Below, one piece after another: positions 7,200 to 14,186 of a stretch of DNA of 14,767 nt (position 1 is the first letter of the stretch; every line of letters begins with the position of its first letter). Made by a program: the position numbers and the translations under genes. Origin of the DNA: Thermosaccharophagus gerlachensis. GTDB lineage: Bacteria > Armatimonadota > Fervidibacteria > Fervidibacterales > Thermosaccharophagaceae. Location: contig JBGOEV010000051.1 of the NCBI GenBank assembly GCA_041538025.1, positions 1 to 14,767 of the forward strand, in the 5' to 3' direction. The notes beneath the pieces were generated by a model, which saw nothing but the letters and a program-made list of their open reading frames with translations, had not been told where the DNA came from and made no database searches.

Positions 7200-8231
7200 G
7201 TGCTTCCAGAGAGGATTAACTCGGTTGAGGAGCTTGAAAATCTGTTAAGCGAGCCAACCGATGGTGTTATCAGCGTTCTATCCGAGCTTGATGGAGACAT
7301 CATGGTTTTGGGCGTTGGTGGTAAGATGGGTCCGAGCTTGGCTTACATGGCATTGCGGGCTTTCAGAGAAGCTGGAAAACAAAACGAAGTCATCGGTGTC
7401 TCTCGCTTCACATCTGCTGAGGTAAGAGAGAAGCTTTCAAAGTGGGGTGTTAAAACGATAGCATGTGACTTGCTCAATGAACAACAGGTTAAGGCACTGC
7501 CAGATGTGCAAAACATAGTCTTCATGGTTGGAATGAAGTTTGGCACAACGGGGCAGGAGTGGAAAACATGGGCTATAAACACGATGCTACCCGCAATCGT
7601 TTGCAACAGGTTTAGGGAAAGCAACTTTGTTGTCTTTTCAACTGGAAATGTTTATCCGCTGACTCCGGTTGTGCGGGGTGGTTCAACCGAAATTGATTCG
7701 CCATCGCCGATCGGTGAATATGCTATGAGTTGTCTTGGAAGGGAACGCATATTTGAATACTTCAGTCGTGAGTATGGCACCCGTGTTGCGATTGTGCGCT
7801 TGAACTATGCTGTGGAGCTGCGTTACGGTGTCCTTGTTGATTTGGCAAAGAAGGTGCTCAGTGGCGAAGAGATTGATTTGACGATGGGTGCATTCAATGC
7901 AATTTGGCAAGGTGATGCGGTGGCGATGGCATTGCAATGTTTCTCATATGTTAGCAGTCCTCCTTTCATCATCAACATCACTGGTCCAGAGACTGTGAGT
8001 GTGAAAAGGGTTTGCGAGGAGTTTGGAAGGCTCATGGGGCGCCAAGTTAAGTTTGTTGGTGAAGAAGCTCCGGATGCCCTCCTTAGCAATGCACAGCTTG
8101 CACATATGCTCTTTGGCTATCCGAGGGTCTCAATTAGAAGGATGATGCTCTGGATTTCCGATTGGCTTATGCGTGGCTTTGAGACATGGGATAAGCCAAC
8201 CCACTTTGAAGAACGAAGTGGACGCTTCTAA
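7200..8231 (+). CDS. NAD-dependent epimerase/dehydratase family protein (extended SDR) with altered active site
   Basis: A 343-residue Rossmann-fold protein, likely acting on a nucleotide-free sugar or sugar-acid. The dinucleotide loop is VLGVGGKMGPSLA (36-48), a variant of the GxxGxxG pattern. VIGVSRFTSAEVREKL and IACDLL follow the nucleotide fold. FSTGNVYPL (146-154) holds the expected Ser/Thr. The catalytic YxxxK pattern is altered: Tyr174 is followed by AMSC, so Cys178 sits where Lys is expected (GEYAMSCLGRERIFEYFS). VAIVRLNYAVELRYGVLVD and INITGPETVSV are typical of extended SDRs. I recall homologues in Planctomycetota- and Armatimonadota-like genomes with the same GEYxxSCLGRER stretch, so the change may be family-wide; this is from memory. 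It starts 12 bases after the ABC ATPase and ends 15 before the DHDPS-like gene. Reaction unknown; epimerase, dehydratase or lactonase-linked oxidation are open. Confidence 0.88.
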   Translation: MLPERINSVEELENLLSEPTDGVISVLSELDGDIMVLGVGGKMGPSLAYMALRAFREAGKQNEVIGVSRFTSAEVREKLSKWGVKTIACDLLNEQQVKALPDVQNIVFMVGMKFGTTGQEWKTWAINTMLPAIVCNRFRESNFVVFSTGNVYPLTPVVRGGSTEIDSPSPIGEYAMSCLGRERIFEYFSREYGTRVAIVRLNYAVELRYGVLVDLAKKVLSGEEIDLTMGAFNAIWQGDAVAMALQCFSYVSSPPFIINITGPETVSVKRVCEEFGRLMGRQVKFVGEEAPDALLSNAQLAHMLFGYPRVSIRRMMLWISDWLMRGFETWDKPTHFEERSGRF

Positions 8232-8246
8232 TGGAGTTGGTGAAGG

Positions 8247-9305
8247 ATGCCACTTGAAGAGGGGTTGAGGAAAGCATTGCAAGATGGCATGGTTATACCA
8301 GCATGCCCTTTAGCATTGACGAAGGAACGCAAATGGGATGAGCGCCGTCAAAGGGCGCTTTGTCGCTATTACAGCGATGCTGGTGCAGGTGGCATAGCAG
8401 TTGGTGTTCACACAACTCAATTTAAAATCAGGGATGTAGGGTTGTTTCGCCCTCTGCTTGAGTTAATGTCTGAAGAGATGAATCGCTTGGACGAAAGTAG
8501 AAGTTTGCCGTTGTTCCGAGTGGCTGGAATATGCGGAGACACAAAACAAGCCGTCAAAGAGGCAACCATCGCAAGTGAGCTTGGCTACCATGCGGGTTTG
8601 GTGAGCTTGAGTGCTCTTAAGGACGCAGACGATGAAACACTCATAAACCACTGCAAGGAAGTCTCAAAGGTCATCCCGCTATTTGGCTTCTATCTACAGC
8701 CAGCAGTTGGTGGGCGGTTTTTACCGTATTCGTTCTGGAGACGCTTGGCTGAGGAGGTTGAAGAACTCGTCGCCATCAAGATTGCACCATTTAACCGATA
8801 TCAGACGATTGATGTTGTGCGTGCTATAGCTGAGTCTGGGAGAGTAGATGTGGCGCTCTACACGGGCAATGACGACAATATCATCTTAGACTTGATTACG
8901 CCATTTAAGTTCAACGTTGCTGGCAGTGAGGTTGAGTTACATATCGTTGGTGGCTTGCTTGGGCAGTGGGCTGTCTGGACAAGAAAAGCAGTTGAGATAT
9001 TTGAATGGTGCAAAAGCATCTCAAGGGCTCGTAAAGATGTGCCAATTGAGCTGCTGAGGATTCATGTTCATTTAACCGACGCCAATAGCGCCATCTTTGA
9101 TTCAGCCAACAATTTCGCAGGTTGCATACCGGGAATCCACGAAGTGCTAAGAAGACAAGGGTTGCTTGAGAGCAATCTTTGCATTGACCCAAACGAAACA
9201 TTAAGCGAAGGACAGCTTGAGGAGATTGAAAGAGTTTGGAATGCATATCCACATCTTCGCGATGACGAGTTCGTTGCAGAGCATATTGACAAATGGATGA
9301 GCTGA
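8247..9305 (+). CDS. Dihydrodipicolinate synthase / N-acetylneuraminate lyase family protein
   Basis: A 352-residue protein of the class I aldolase DHDPS/NAL superfamily, TIM barrel with Schiff-base chemistry. The spacing of landmarks fits: GIAVGVHTTQF (49-59) takes the place of the GTTGE substrate loop, Tyr149 in GFYLQPAVGG matches the catalytic Tyr, and Lys178 in VAIKIAPFNRYQ matches the Schiff-base Lys; the two are 29 residues apart, as in E. coli DapA (28). The substrate loop differs from true DapA and the protein is about 50 residues longer than DapA, so lysine synthesis is unlikely. Position behind a sugar ABC ATPase and an SDR suggests retro-aldol cleavage of a keto-deoxy sugar acid. 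The ATG at 8247 has GGAG 10 bases upstream. The C-terminal 70 residues are helical. Confidence 0.87.
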   Translation: MPLEEGLRKALQDGMVIPACPLALTKERKWDERRQRALCRYYSDAGAGGIAVGVHTTQFKIRDVGLFRPLLELMSEEMNRLDESRSLPLFRVAGICGDTKQAVKEATIASELGYHAGLVSLSALKDADDETLINHCKEVSKVIPLFGFYLQPAVGGRFLPYSFWRRLAEEVEELVAIKIAPFNRYQTIDVVRAIAESGRVDVALYTGNDDNIILDLITPFKFNVAGSEVELHIVGGLLGQWAVWTRKAVEIFEWCKSISRARKDVPIELLRIHVHLTDANSAIFDSANNFAGCIPGIHEVLRRQGLLESNLCIDPNETLSEGQLEEIERVWNAYPHLRDDEFVAEHIDKWMS

Positions 9306-9344
9306 TGCGCTTTTCTCAAAGCCACCTGCCAGCTTGAGATGGAC

Positions 9345-9353
9345 AAGGGGTGA
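9345..9353 (+). promoter_or_regulatory. Ribosome binding site deciding the thioredoxin-like gene start
   Basis: AAGGGGTGA lies 7 bases before the TTG at 9361. The more upstream in-frame TTG at 9334 has no such site, so 9361 is the better start. Confidence 0.7.
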
Positions 9354-9360
9354 AGGGAGA

Positions 9361-9615
9361 TTGAGAATTGAGGTAATAGGTGTTGAGCCACCGTGCAGGA
9401 AATGCATGGCGCTCCTTGAGAACACAAAGAAGGCGTTGAAGGAACTTGGATTTGAAATTGATGTGGTAAAGCTTGATGCTCTCTCAGATGAAGTGGCTGA
9501 GCGTTATGGCATCGTCATAACACCAGCGCTTGCGGTTGATGGCTTCATCATCTCGGAAGGAGTTGTCTTAAGCCCACAGCAAATTGCCTCCATACTCAAA
9601 GGTATGATGAAGTGA
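9361..9615 (+). CDS. Small thioredoxin-like redox protein (Thioredoxin_3 type)
   Basis: From the TTG at 9361 this is an 84-residue single-domain thioredoxin/glutaredoxin fold starting MRIEVIGVEPPCRKCMALLE. The active-site motif is CRKC at residues 12-15, placed right after the first beta strand, and the cis-proline element is ITPALAVDG, both as in the archaeal and thermophile mini-thioredoxins such as MTH895 and TM0996. It should act as a cytoplasmic disulfide reductase or electron carrier; its partner is not evident, since no thioredoxin reductase is nearby. It is 55 bases downstream of the DHDPS-like gene and is the last gene of the plus-strand run. An alternative start at TTG 9334 would add nine residues (MRWTRGEGR) with no homology. 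Confidence 0.88.
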   Translation: MRIEVIGVEPPCRKCMALLENTKKALKELGFEIDVVKLDALSDEVAERYGIVITPALAVDGFIISEGVVLSPQQIASILKGMMK

Positions 9616-9669
9616 CTCTCAAAATGCTACATCAAGAGCCACTGCAATTGCTTCCTCAAAGCTTACGTT
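9616..9669. other. Short convergent intergenic gap
   Basis: Convergent space between the thioredoxin-like gene and the DUF1080 gene. I see an 8-base palindrome GCAATTGC near its middle but no convincing stem followed by a T run on either strand. Confidence 0.4.
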
Positions 9670-10416
9670 TTAACCTTCGTCATAGCCTTTTAGTGGGCGA
9701 TACCAGATGTTTCTGAAGCGCACTCTATCACCATGATCTTGAAGGCGCAATGGACCAATAGGTGGATGAGGTTCATACCTTGGCAGTTGGCGATGTGTTG
9801 TGCGTCCGTAAAGTGGTGTATGATTGTGGATAACTACACCATTGAAAAGCACAGTGATGTATGCAGGGCGAATCAACCTATCGCCATCAAACCTTGGTGC
9901 TTCCCAAATTATATCGTAAACCTGCCACTCGCCCGGTGGACGACAAGCGTTTACAAGCGGTGGATACTGACCGTAGATTGCTCCCGTAGTCCCGTCTGGG
10001 TATGTGATGTTGTTATAGCAATCCAAAACTTGGACTTCGTATCGTCCCATCAGGAAAACACCGCTGTTGCTCCTTGCCTGTCCTTCTCCTGAGGATTCTG
10101 GTGGCGCTTGCCACTCAATATGCAATTGGCAATCACCGAATTGTTCAATCGTTTCAATGTCGCCAGTTCCGGGGACAACCTCCATGTAGCCGTTCTCAAC
10201 CTTCCACCTTGCAGGACCTCCATCAACGCAACTCCTCCACTTTGACAAATCCGTCCCGTCAAACAGGATGATAGCATCAGATGGTGGCTCACCTGGTTTT
10301 TCCTGTGTGCTGAAAGTGCCCGGGCGAACTACTGGTGGTTGTGGACGGTTGCCATCGTGCACTCGCCACCTTGTTCCCGGAAGGAATGGTGTATCATCGT
10401 AGCCTATCTTCGGCAT
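9670..10416 (-). CDS. DUF1080 / 3-keto-disaccharide hydrolase family protein
   Basis: A 248-residue concanavalin/LamG-like beta-sandwich protein of the DUF1080 family (PF06439), some members of which hydrolyse 3-keto-glycosides. Family landmarks in order: IILFDGTDLSKW (49-60), WKVENGYMEVVPGTGDI, FGDCQLHIEWQAP (93-105), RSNSGVFLMGRYEVQVLD (115-132), GAIYGQYPPLVNACRPPGEW (145-164), YITVLFNGVVIHN and GPLRLQDHGDRVRFRNIW (221-238). The N-terminus MPKIGYDDTPFLPGTRWRVH has no signal peptide or lipobox, unlike many relatives, which are exported; this one may act in the cytoplasm. The ATG at 10416 has GGGGGTGA 6 bases upstream on the minus strand. It has its own promoter (10468-10495) and stands 82 bases after the Fe-S gene. 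It fits the carbohydrate theme of the plus-strand cluster. Confidence 0.92.
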   Translation of the reverse strand: MPKIGYDDTPFLPGTRWRVHDGNRPQPPVVRPGTFSTQEKPGEPPSDAIILFDGTDLSKWRSCVDGGPARWKVENGYMEVVPGTGDIETIEQFGDCQLHIEWQAPPESSGEGQARSNSGVFLMGRYEVQVLDCYNNITYPDGTTGAIYGQYPPLVNACRPPGEWQVYDIIWEAPRFDGDRLIRPAYITVLFNGVVIHNHTPLYGRTTHRQLPRYEPHPPIGPLRLQDHGDRVRFRNIWYRPLKGYDEG

Positions 10417-10467
10417 CGCACTTCACCCCCAAAATGCATTTTTCGTCTGCCCCCTCTCATAAGCCAA

Positions 10468-10495
10468 ATTATAACCCCCTTTGATTCTGCATCAA
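10468..10495 (-). promoter_or_regulatory. Probable sigma-70-type promoter for the DUF1080 gene
   Basis: On the minus strand a perfect -10 TATAAT (10473 to 10468) is preceded, after a 16-base spacer, by TTGATG (10495 to 10490), which matches TTGACA at four of six positions. The start of transcription would fall near 10460, giving a leader of about 45 bases to the ATG at 10416, with GGGGGTGA in it. The whole site lies in the 82-base gap after the Fe-S gene stop. Confidence 0.6.
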
Positions 10496-10498
10496 GCT

Positions 10499-11473
10499 TT
10501 ATGTCCAAGGCGCTGAGCGCCACCATGGCTTTCGTCTTCTGAATGGTGATTGGAATTTGTTTTTTAACTTCCCTTGCGATTCAAGATGCACCATGCATGC
10601 CCTTATGCATCCCATGCCACCACAGATCGCTGATGGGTGATGATAACTCTCCCATGCGTTTCTGCTATATGCCACAAGCGACTTAGCCCGTGAGAAGGCT
10701 TCGCCAGCGTTCATTTTTGTCTTCCCTTCAATGAGTTGCGATATGAACTGTTCCGCTTCATCATCAAGGAACGGACTGCACTTTGGAGTGCCAACTTGAT
10801 AAACGGCGGCGCACTTTGCTTCATCCAATTCGCCCCATTCAATCTCCCTGCCTGCTACCTTGACCTTTACAGTTTTAGTCTTGCTTATTGCTCCTGCTGG
10901 ACACTCCTCGGCGCAAAGCATACACCTATCACATAAGCCACCTTCAAACAATGGGTCTGGTTCAAGTGGTGCATCAGTGATGATGAAGGCAAAGCGTTGT
11001 CTCGGTCCAAACTGAGGTGTGAGAAGCAATTTGCTGTAGCCTATTTCACCCATCCCACATATGAACGCAGCAATGCGAAAATGAAGGAACACATCCGGTT
11101 TTGGCATTCCTTCAGCAACTGGCTTACCGACATTGCATCCGAGACGGACACTCGTATTTTGATAAAGCACTGCCTCGTATCCGTGATCCTCAATGAAGTT
11201 GCCGACCAACCTGAGCACCATAGGCGCAAACACATCGTTTATACTCGCATAGCCCATCGCAGGATATCCAGCAAAGTATGTTCCCTCCTCAATACCCCTG
11301 AGTAACCCACGATGTATTCTGAACCCGAGCCCAATTATCGCTTTTGCGTCTGGGAAGATATATCTTGGGTCGCATTCTTTCGGAGCGCCCTCAAACCTGT
11401 CCATTGAGCCAATGCCAACTATGTCAGCACCACACTCTAAGGCGAACCTTTTGACGGCTTCCGAAGTGAGCAT
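10499..11473 (-). CDS. 4Fe-4S protein of the QueG-like (COG1600-type) group
   Basis: A 324-residue cytoplasmic iron-sulphur protein resembling the N-terminal and ferredoxin parts of epoxyqueuosine reductase QueG and reductive-dehalogenase-related proteins. N-terminal ALECGADIVGIGSMDRFEGA and PDAKAIIGLGFRIHRG match the group. A complete cluster motif CDRCMLCAEECPAGAI uses Cys181, 184, 187 and 191. A second set is irregular: Cys284, 289 and 293 (CGGMGCIRAC) with Cys221 and Cys232 available, so a second [4Fe-4S] is possible but not certain. No HEAT-repeat tail is present and no other queuosine gene is nearby, so I would not call it queG. The ATG at 11473 has GGGGG 8 bases upstream on the minus strand and matches the family start MLTSEAVKRFA; a GTG at 11494 would add seven residues. 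Partner, cofactor and substrate are unknown. Confidence 0.82.
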   Translation of the reverse strand: MLTSEAVKRFALECGADIVGIGSMDRFEGAPKECDPRYIFPDAKAIIGLGFRIHRGLLRGIEEGTYFAGYPAMGYASINDVFAPMVLRLVGNFIEDHGYEAVLYQNTSVRLGCNVGKPVAEGMPKPDVFLHFRIAAFICGMGEIGYSKLLLTPQFGPRQRFAFIITDAPLEPDPLFEGGLCDRCMLCAEECPAGAISKTKTVKVKVAGREIEWGELDEAKCAAVYQVGTPKCSPFLDDEAEQFISQLIEGKTKMNAGEAFSRAKSLVAYSRNAWESYHHPSAICGGMGCIRACMVHLESQGKLKNKFQSPFRRRKPWWRSAPWT

Positions 11474-11623
11474 TTTTCCCGCCCCCAGAAACACACAATA
11501 TCAACACCTGCAAGAGCTTTCATTATAATGTCACTGTAGCTATAATGCTATCCGCATGCGCTTTATTGCTTCCTTATCACTTCGCTGGTGCTTCATGTGC
11601 GGATTGAAGGTGGAATGCCTAAG
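11474..11623. promoter_or_regulatory. Divergent promoter region with two TATAAT boxes
   Basis: Space between the leftward Fe-S gene and the rightward acyltransferase gene. A perfect TATAAT occurs on the plus strand at 11524-11529 and again at 11541-11546, both followed by G. The first lies in the palindrome CATTATAATG (11521-11530), so it also reads TATAAT on the minus strand (11527 to 11522) and could serve both directions. For the first plus-strand box, TCAACA at 11501-11506 is a four-of-six -35 with 17-base spacing; the second box and the minus-strand box have weak -35 matches. No operator is recognisable beyond the palindrome. Confidence 0.5.
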
Positions 11624-12745
11624 ATGCGTGTTGATGCATACTTCGGTGTGCAAGCCTTCACTAAGTTAGGGGAATGGTGGAATGAATGTGTAATGAGCTG
11701 GCTACCTCCAAATAGAGCAATTTTTGTTACTAAGGAGTGGCTGTCAACATGGTGGAAACATTTTGGGAAGGGATTGCCATTCTTTCTTTGCGTAAGGGGC
11801 TTTGATAAGCCAATATGTCTTGCGCCGCTGTTCGTCACGAGGTTGAACGCCCTCGGAAGCGATGTTATCCGTTTCATCGGGAACGGTGTTTCAGATTACG
11901 GTGAAGTAGCTGTTGAACCGAGGAAGGGTGTTGATGCCGTAAACGCCTTGATGAATTATCTTGTTTCACACCGTCATCTCTGGGATGCGGTAGAGTTTAG
12001 TGACCTCTCTGTTGCTTCGCCTTTTGTCAGTTTAGTTAAAGCGTGGTGCGACGAGTTTGGATGGCGCTTTGGCATCGGATATGAGCTAAGCTATTCCGAG
12101 GTTTGCCCTGTGCTCAATTTACCGCAGTCGTTTGAGGAACTTACCGCAACGGTAGATAGCAGTTTGCGCAACACCATTAAGAGGCGTGAGAGGCAAATCA
12201 AAAGGCTGTTTGATGTGGAATTCGGTGTCGTCAAAAACGAAGTGGAGAGGCGTGAGGTTGTTGAACAGATGTTCAAGCTCCATACACGACGCTGGCTAAG
12301 AAGGTTTCAACCGGGCGTGTTCTCCTTACCCTCGTCAAGGAATTTCCATCGTCATTGGACAAGACTCGCCCTCGAGAGGGGTTGGCTGGGCATACATTTT
12401 TTGAAGCTTAATGGAGCTTACGTTGCGGTGCATTATTGCTTCGGATTTGGAAACGCAATGTGCTACTACGGTGGTGGATTTGCGCCTGAGTTTGGAAAAT
12501 ATAGTGTTGGAACAGTTCTCATGGCGCATGTGCTTAGGCACGCTATTGAAGATGGCAAAAACATTTTTGATTTCCTTCGTGGTGGTGAGCGATATAAGCT
12601 TTTGTGGGGTGCTGTCCCAATAGCAAACATTAACATTAGGCTGTTTTGGAAGAGAAGCACTCGCTCAACAGCGACTGTCTCATTCATGCGGTTGCGCAGT
12701 AAAGTTTTGCAAATCGCAAGATGCATCGGACACAAGCTGAGGTGA
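11624..12745 (+). CDS. FemAB/GNAT-like acyltransferase (Acetyltransf_6 / CelD-like)
   Basis: A 373-residue protein (from ATG 11624) of the double-GNAT group that includes FemAB-like and exopolysaccharide-linked CelD-type acyltransferases. Near the N-terminus IFVTKEWLSTWWKHFGKG matches the usual start of the family, and IRFIGNGVSDYGEVAVEP follows. The C-terminal GNAT half has KLHTRRWLRRF, LGIHFLKLNGAYVAVHYCFG and the hallmark FDFLRGGERYKLLWG (about 315-329). Such proteins transfer an acyl or aminoacyl group onto envelope glycans or their precursors. The start is uncertain: GTG at 11588 has no binding site, ATG 11615 is 2 bases from AAGGTGG, and ATG 11624 is 10-11 bases from it and fits the family best. 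The last codons supply the ribosome binding site of the deacetylase gene, so the two are coupled. Confidence 0.87.
   Translation: MRVDAYFGVQAFTKLGEWWNECVMSWLPPNRAIFVTKEWLSTWWKHFGKGLPFFLCVRGFDKPICLAPLFVTRLNALGSDVIRFIGNGVSDYGEVAVEPRKGVDAVNALMNYLVSHRHLWDAVEFSDLSVASPFVSLVKAWCDEFGWRFGIGYELSYSEVCPVLNLPQSFEELTATVDSSLRNTIKRRERQIKRLFDVEFGVVKNEVERREVVEQMFKLHTRRWLRRFQPGVFSLPSSRNFHRHWTRLALERGWLGIHFLKLNGAYVAVHYCFGFGNAMCYYGGGFAPEFGKYSVGTVLMAHVLRHAIEDGKNIFDFLRGGERYKLLWGAVPIANINIRLFWKRSTRSTATVSFMRLRSKVLQIARCIGHKLR
12739..12745 (+). promoter_or_regulatory. Ribosome binding site for the PIG-L deacetylase gene, fused to the upstream stop
   Basis: GAGGTGA ends in the TGA stop of the acyltransferase gene and lies 7 bases before the TTG at 12753. 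It decides that non-ATG start and indicates translational coupling. Confidence 0.75.
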
Positions 12746-12752
12746 TGCCAAC

Positions 12753-14186
12753 TTGTGCAAGGTCATCTGTAGGCTGTTAAGCATCGTCATCATCATGCTA
12801 TGCGTTGGTATACTTACCACGCAGATAGTCCAGTGCAAGTATGTAGCTAAGAAGGCACATAACACAAAACAGCACGAGATGTCGGTTGAAGAGCTTGGTG
12901 GAAGAGTCCTCATCATCTCACCACACCCAGATGATGAAGCCCTCGCCTGCGGTGGTTTGATTGCCATCCTTTCAAGGCGAGGTGTTACAACTAAAGTGCT
13001 TTTTGTTACCCTTGGCGAAGGCTTCACAATGGCGCTCAAACGTGAGCTACATACACCTTTTGCAAGCCCTGATCAAAGGTTACGCTTCGCGAAGGTGCGT
13101 GCTGATGAAGCGAGAAGGGCACTAAGAATCCTCAGCTGCAACGCTGTTAGCTTCCTCGGCATACCTGAGACTGCTATAGGAAGGATGTGGTTTGAACCGT
13201 CATGGGATGGTTACCTTTCATCCAAGAACGCACTCAAAACACACTACTCGTTCCCACTATCCGAAGATTTGAAACCGATACCACTTTACCCCGACAGCAT
13301 CATTAATGAGTTGAAGCGCCTGCTAATTGAATTCAACCCAACAAGCGTTTTCATTCCGCACAGGCATGATGACCACATCGCCCATTGGGTGACAAATGTC
13401 CTCTCCCTCGCAGCGTTAATTGAGCTAATACAAGAAGGGAAGTTGAGCTATGATGTCGGTGTTTACGAATACCTTGTGCATTTCGGCAGGTATCCAACAC
13501 CACAGGGCACTTTCAAGAGGTTGCCACTCCTGCCACCAAGAATGCTCTACGAGGAGGCTAAAGATAGATGGCTCTTATTGGATTTGCCCGCCGATGTGAT
13601 TGCGTTGAAAGCAAAGGCAATCGCTGCATATGAGTCGCAACGCTCACTCATGCGGCGCTTCATGAACAGCTTCATTCGCTCAACTGAAGTTTTTGAGCGA
13701 GCCGATATCACGGAACGTAAGGAACGCATCGTTTGGATACCTGACAGGAAACATGAACCGGTCATGCCAGCAGTTTGCCCAAGTGCTGATATCACATCGG
13801 TTACGTTAAAGCGTGATAGCAACCTATTTGTGGTGCGCATCAGGACTCGCTCAAAACCGAGCGAACACTTCTCATATCGTCTTTGCATGCTCAGACTAAT
13901 TGGTGACATCAGGCATCGCATGCTTATCTCTGTGAACGGTGATTTGAGGCACATGAGGACCGTTGGCATCAACTCATCTGTTGTGAGATGCGAGCAAGAC
14001 GGAAACGGGATAACATTCATGCTACCTCAAAAAGAACTCCCACTATCTTCAACGCTTCTCATCACATGCGAGGTAATCTGGCATGAGAGAGTAGTTGACC
14101 GCACCGCCCCAATCATCATCGCCACAAAAACACCGCCCTCCAAGCTCACCAATATGGACAAAAAGCACGAACATCCTCTGTCATAG
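12753..14186 (+). CDS. PIG-L/LmbE-family deacetylase with signal anchor and C-terminal extension
   Basis: A 477-residue protein of the GlcNAc-PI de-N-acetylase family (PF02585), zinc enzymes that remove N-acetyl groups from amino sugars. Residues 1-28 form a basic n-region (K3, R7) and a hydrophobic core (8-22), so it is exported or membrane-anchored; Cys28 has no proper lipobox. The catalytic SPHPDDEALACGG (56-68) carries His58, Asp60 and Asp61, and PHRHDDHIAHW (202-212) gives the second half of the metal site. KAKAIAAYESQ (286-296) is the usual late motif. Residues from about 315 to 477 are an extension beyond the roughly 230-300 residue domain; it is beta-rich with no recognisable family. 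Coupled to the acyltransferase gene, it probably acts with it on an envelope or extracellular glycan. No terminator is evident after the stop. Confidence 0.9.
   Translation: MCKVICRLLSIVIIMLCVGILTTQIVQCKYVAKKAHNTKQHEMSVEELGGRVLIISPHPDDEALACGGLIAILSRRGVTTKVLFVTLGEGFTMALKRELHTPFASPDQRLRFAKVRADEARRALRILSCNAVSFLGIPETAIGRMWFEPSWDGYLSSKNALKTHYSFPLSEDLKPIPLYPDSIINELKRLLIEFNPTSVFIPHRHDDHIAHWVTNVLSLAALIELIQEGKLSYDVGVYEYLVHFGRYPTPQGTFKRLPLLPPRMLYEEAKDRWLLLDLPADVIALKAKAIAAYESQRSLMRRFMNSFIRSTEVFERADITERKERIVWIPDRKHEPVMPAVCPSADITSVTLKRDSNLFVVRIRTRSKPSEHFSYRLCMLRLIGDIRHRMLISVNGDLRHMRTVGINSSVVRCEQDGNGITFMLPQKELPLSSTLLITCEVIWHERVVDRTAPIIIATKTPPSKLTNMDKKHEHPLS

Noticed and set aside
8247..9305. Calling the aldolase-family gene dapA
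   Set aside because: The substrate loop differs from GTTGE, the protein is about 50 residues too long, and neighbours point to sugar metabolism, not lysine synthesis.
10499..11473. Calling the Fe-S gene queG
   Set aside because: Lacks the HEAT-repeat tail and a regular second ferredoxin motif, and has no queuosine neighbours.
13547..14020. 157-residue minus-strand frame opposite the deacetylase
   Set aside because: Contained in the deacetylase gene, no supporting start signals, no recognisable motif.
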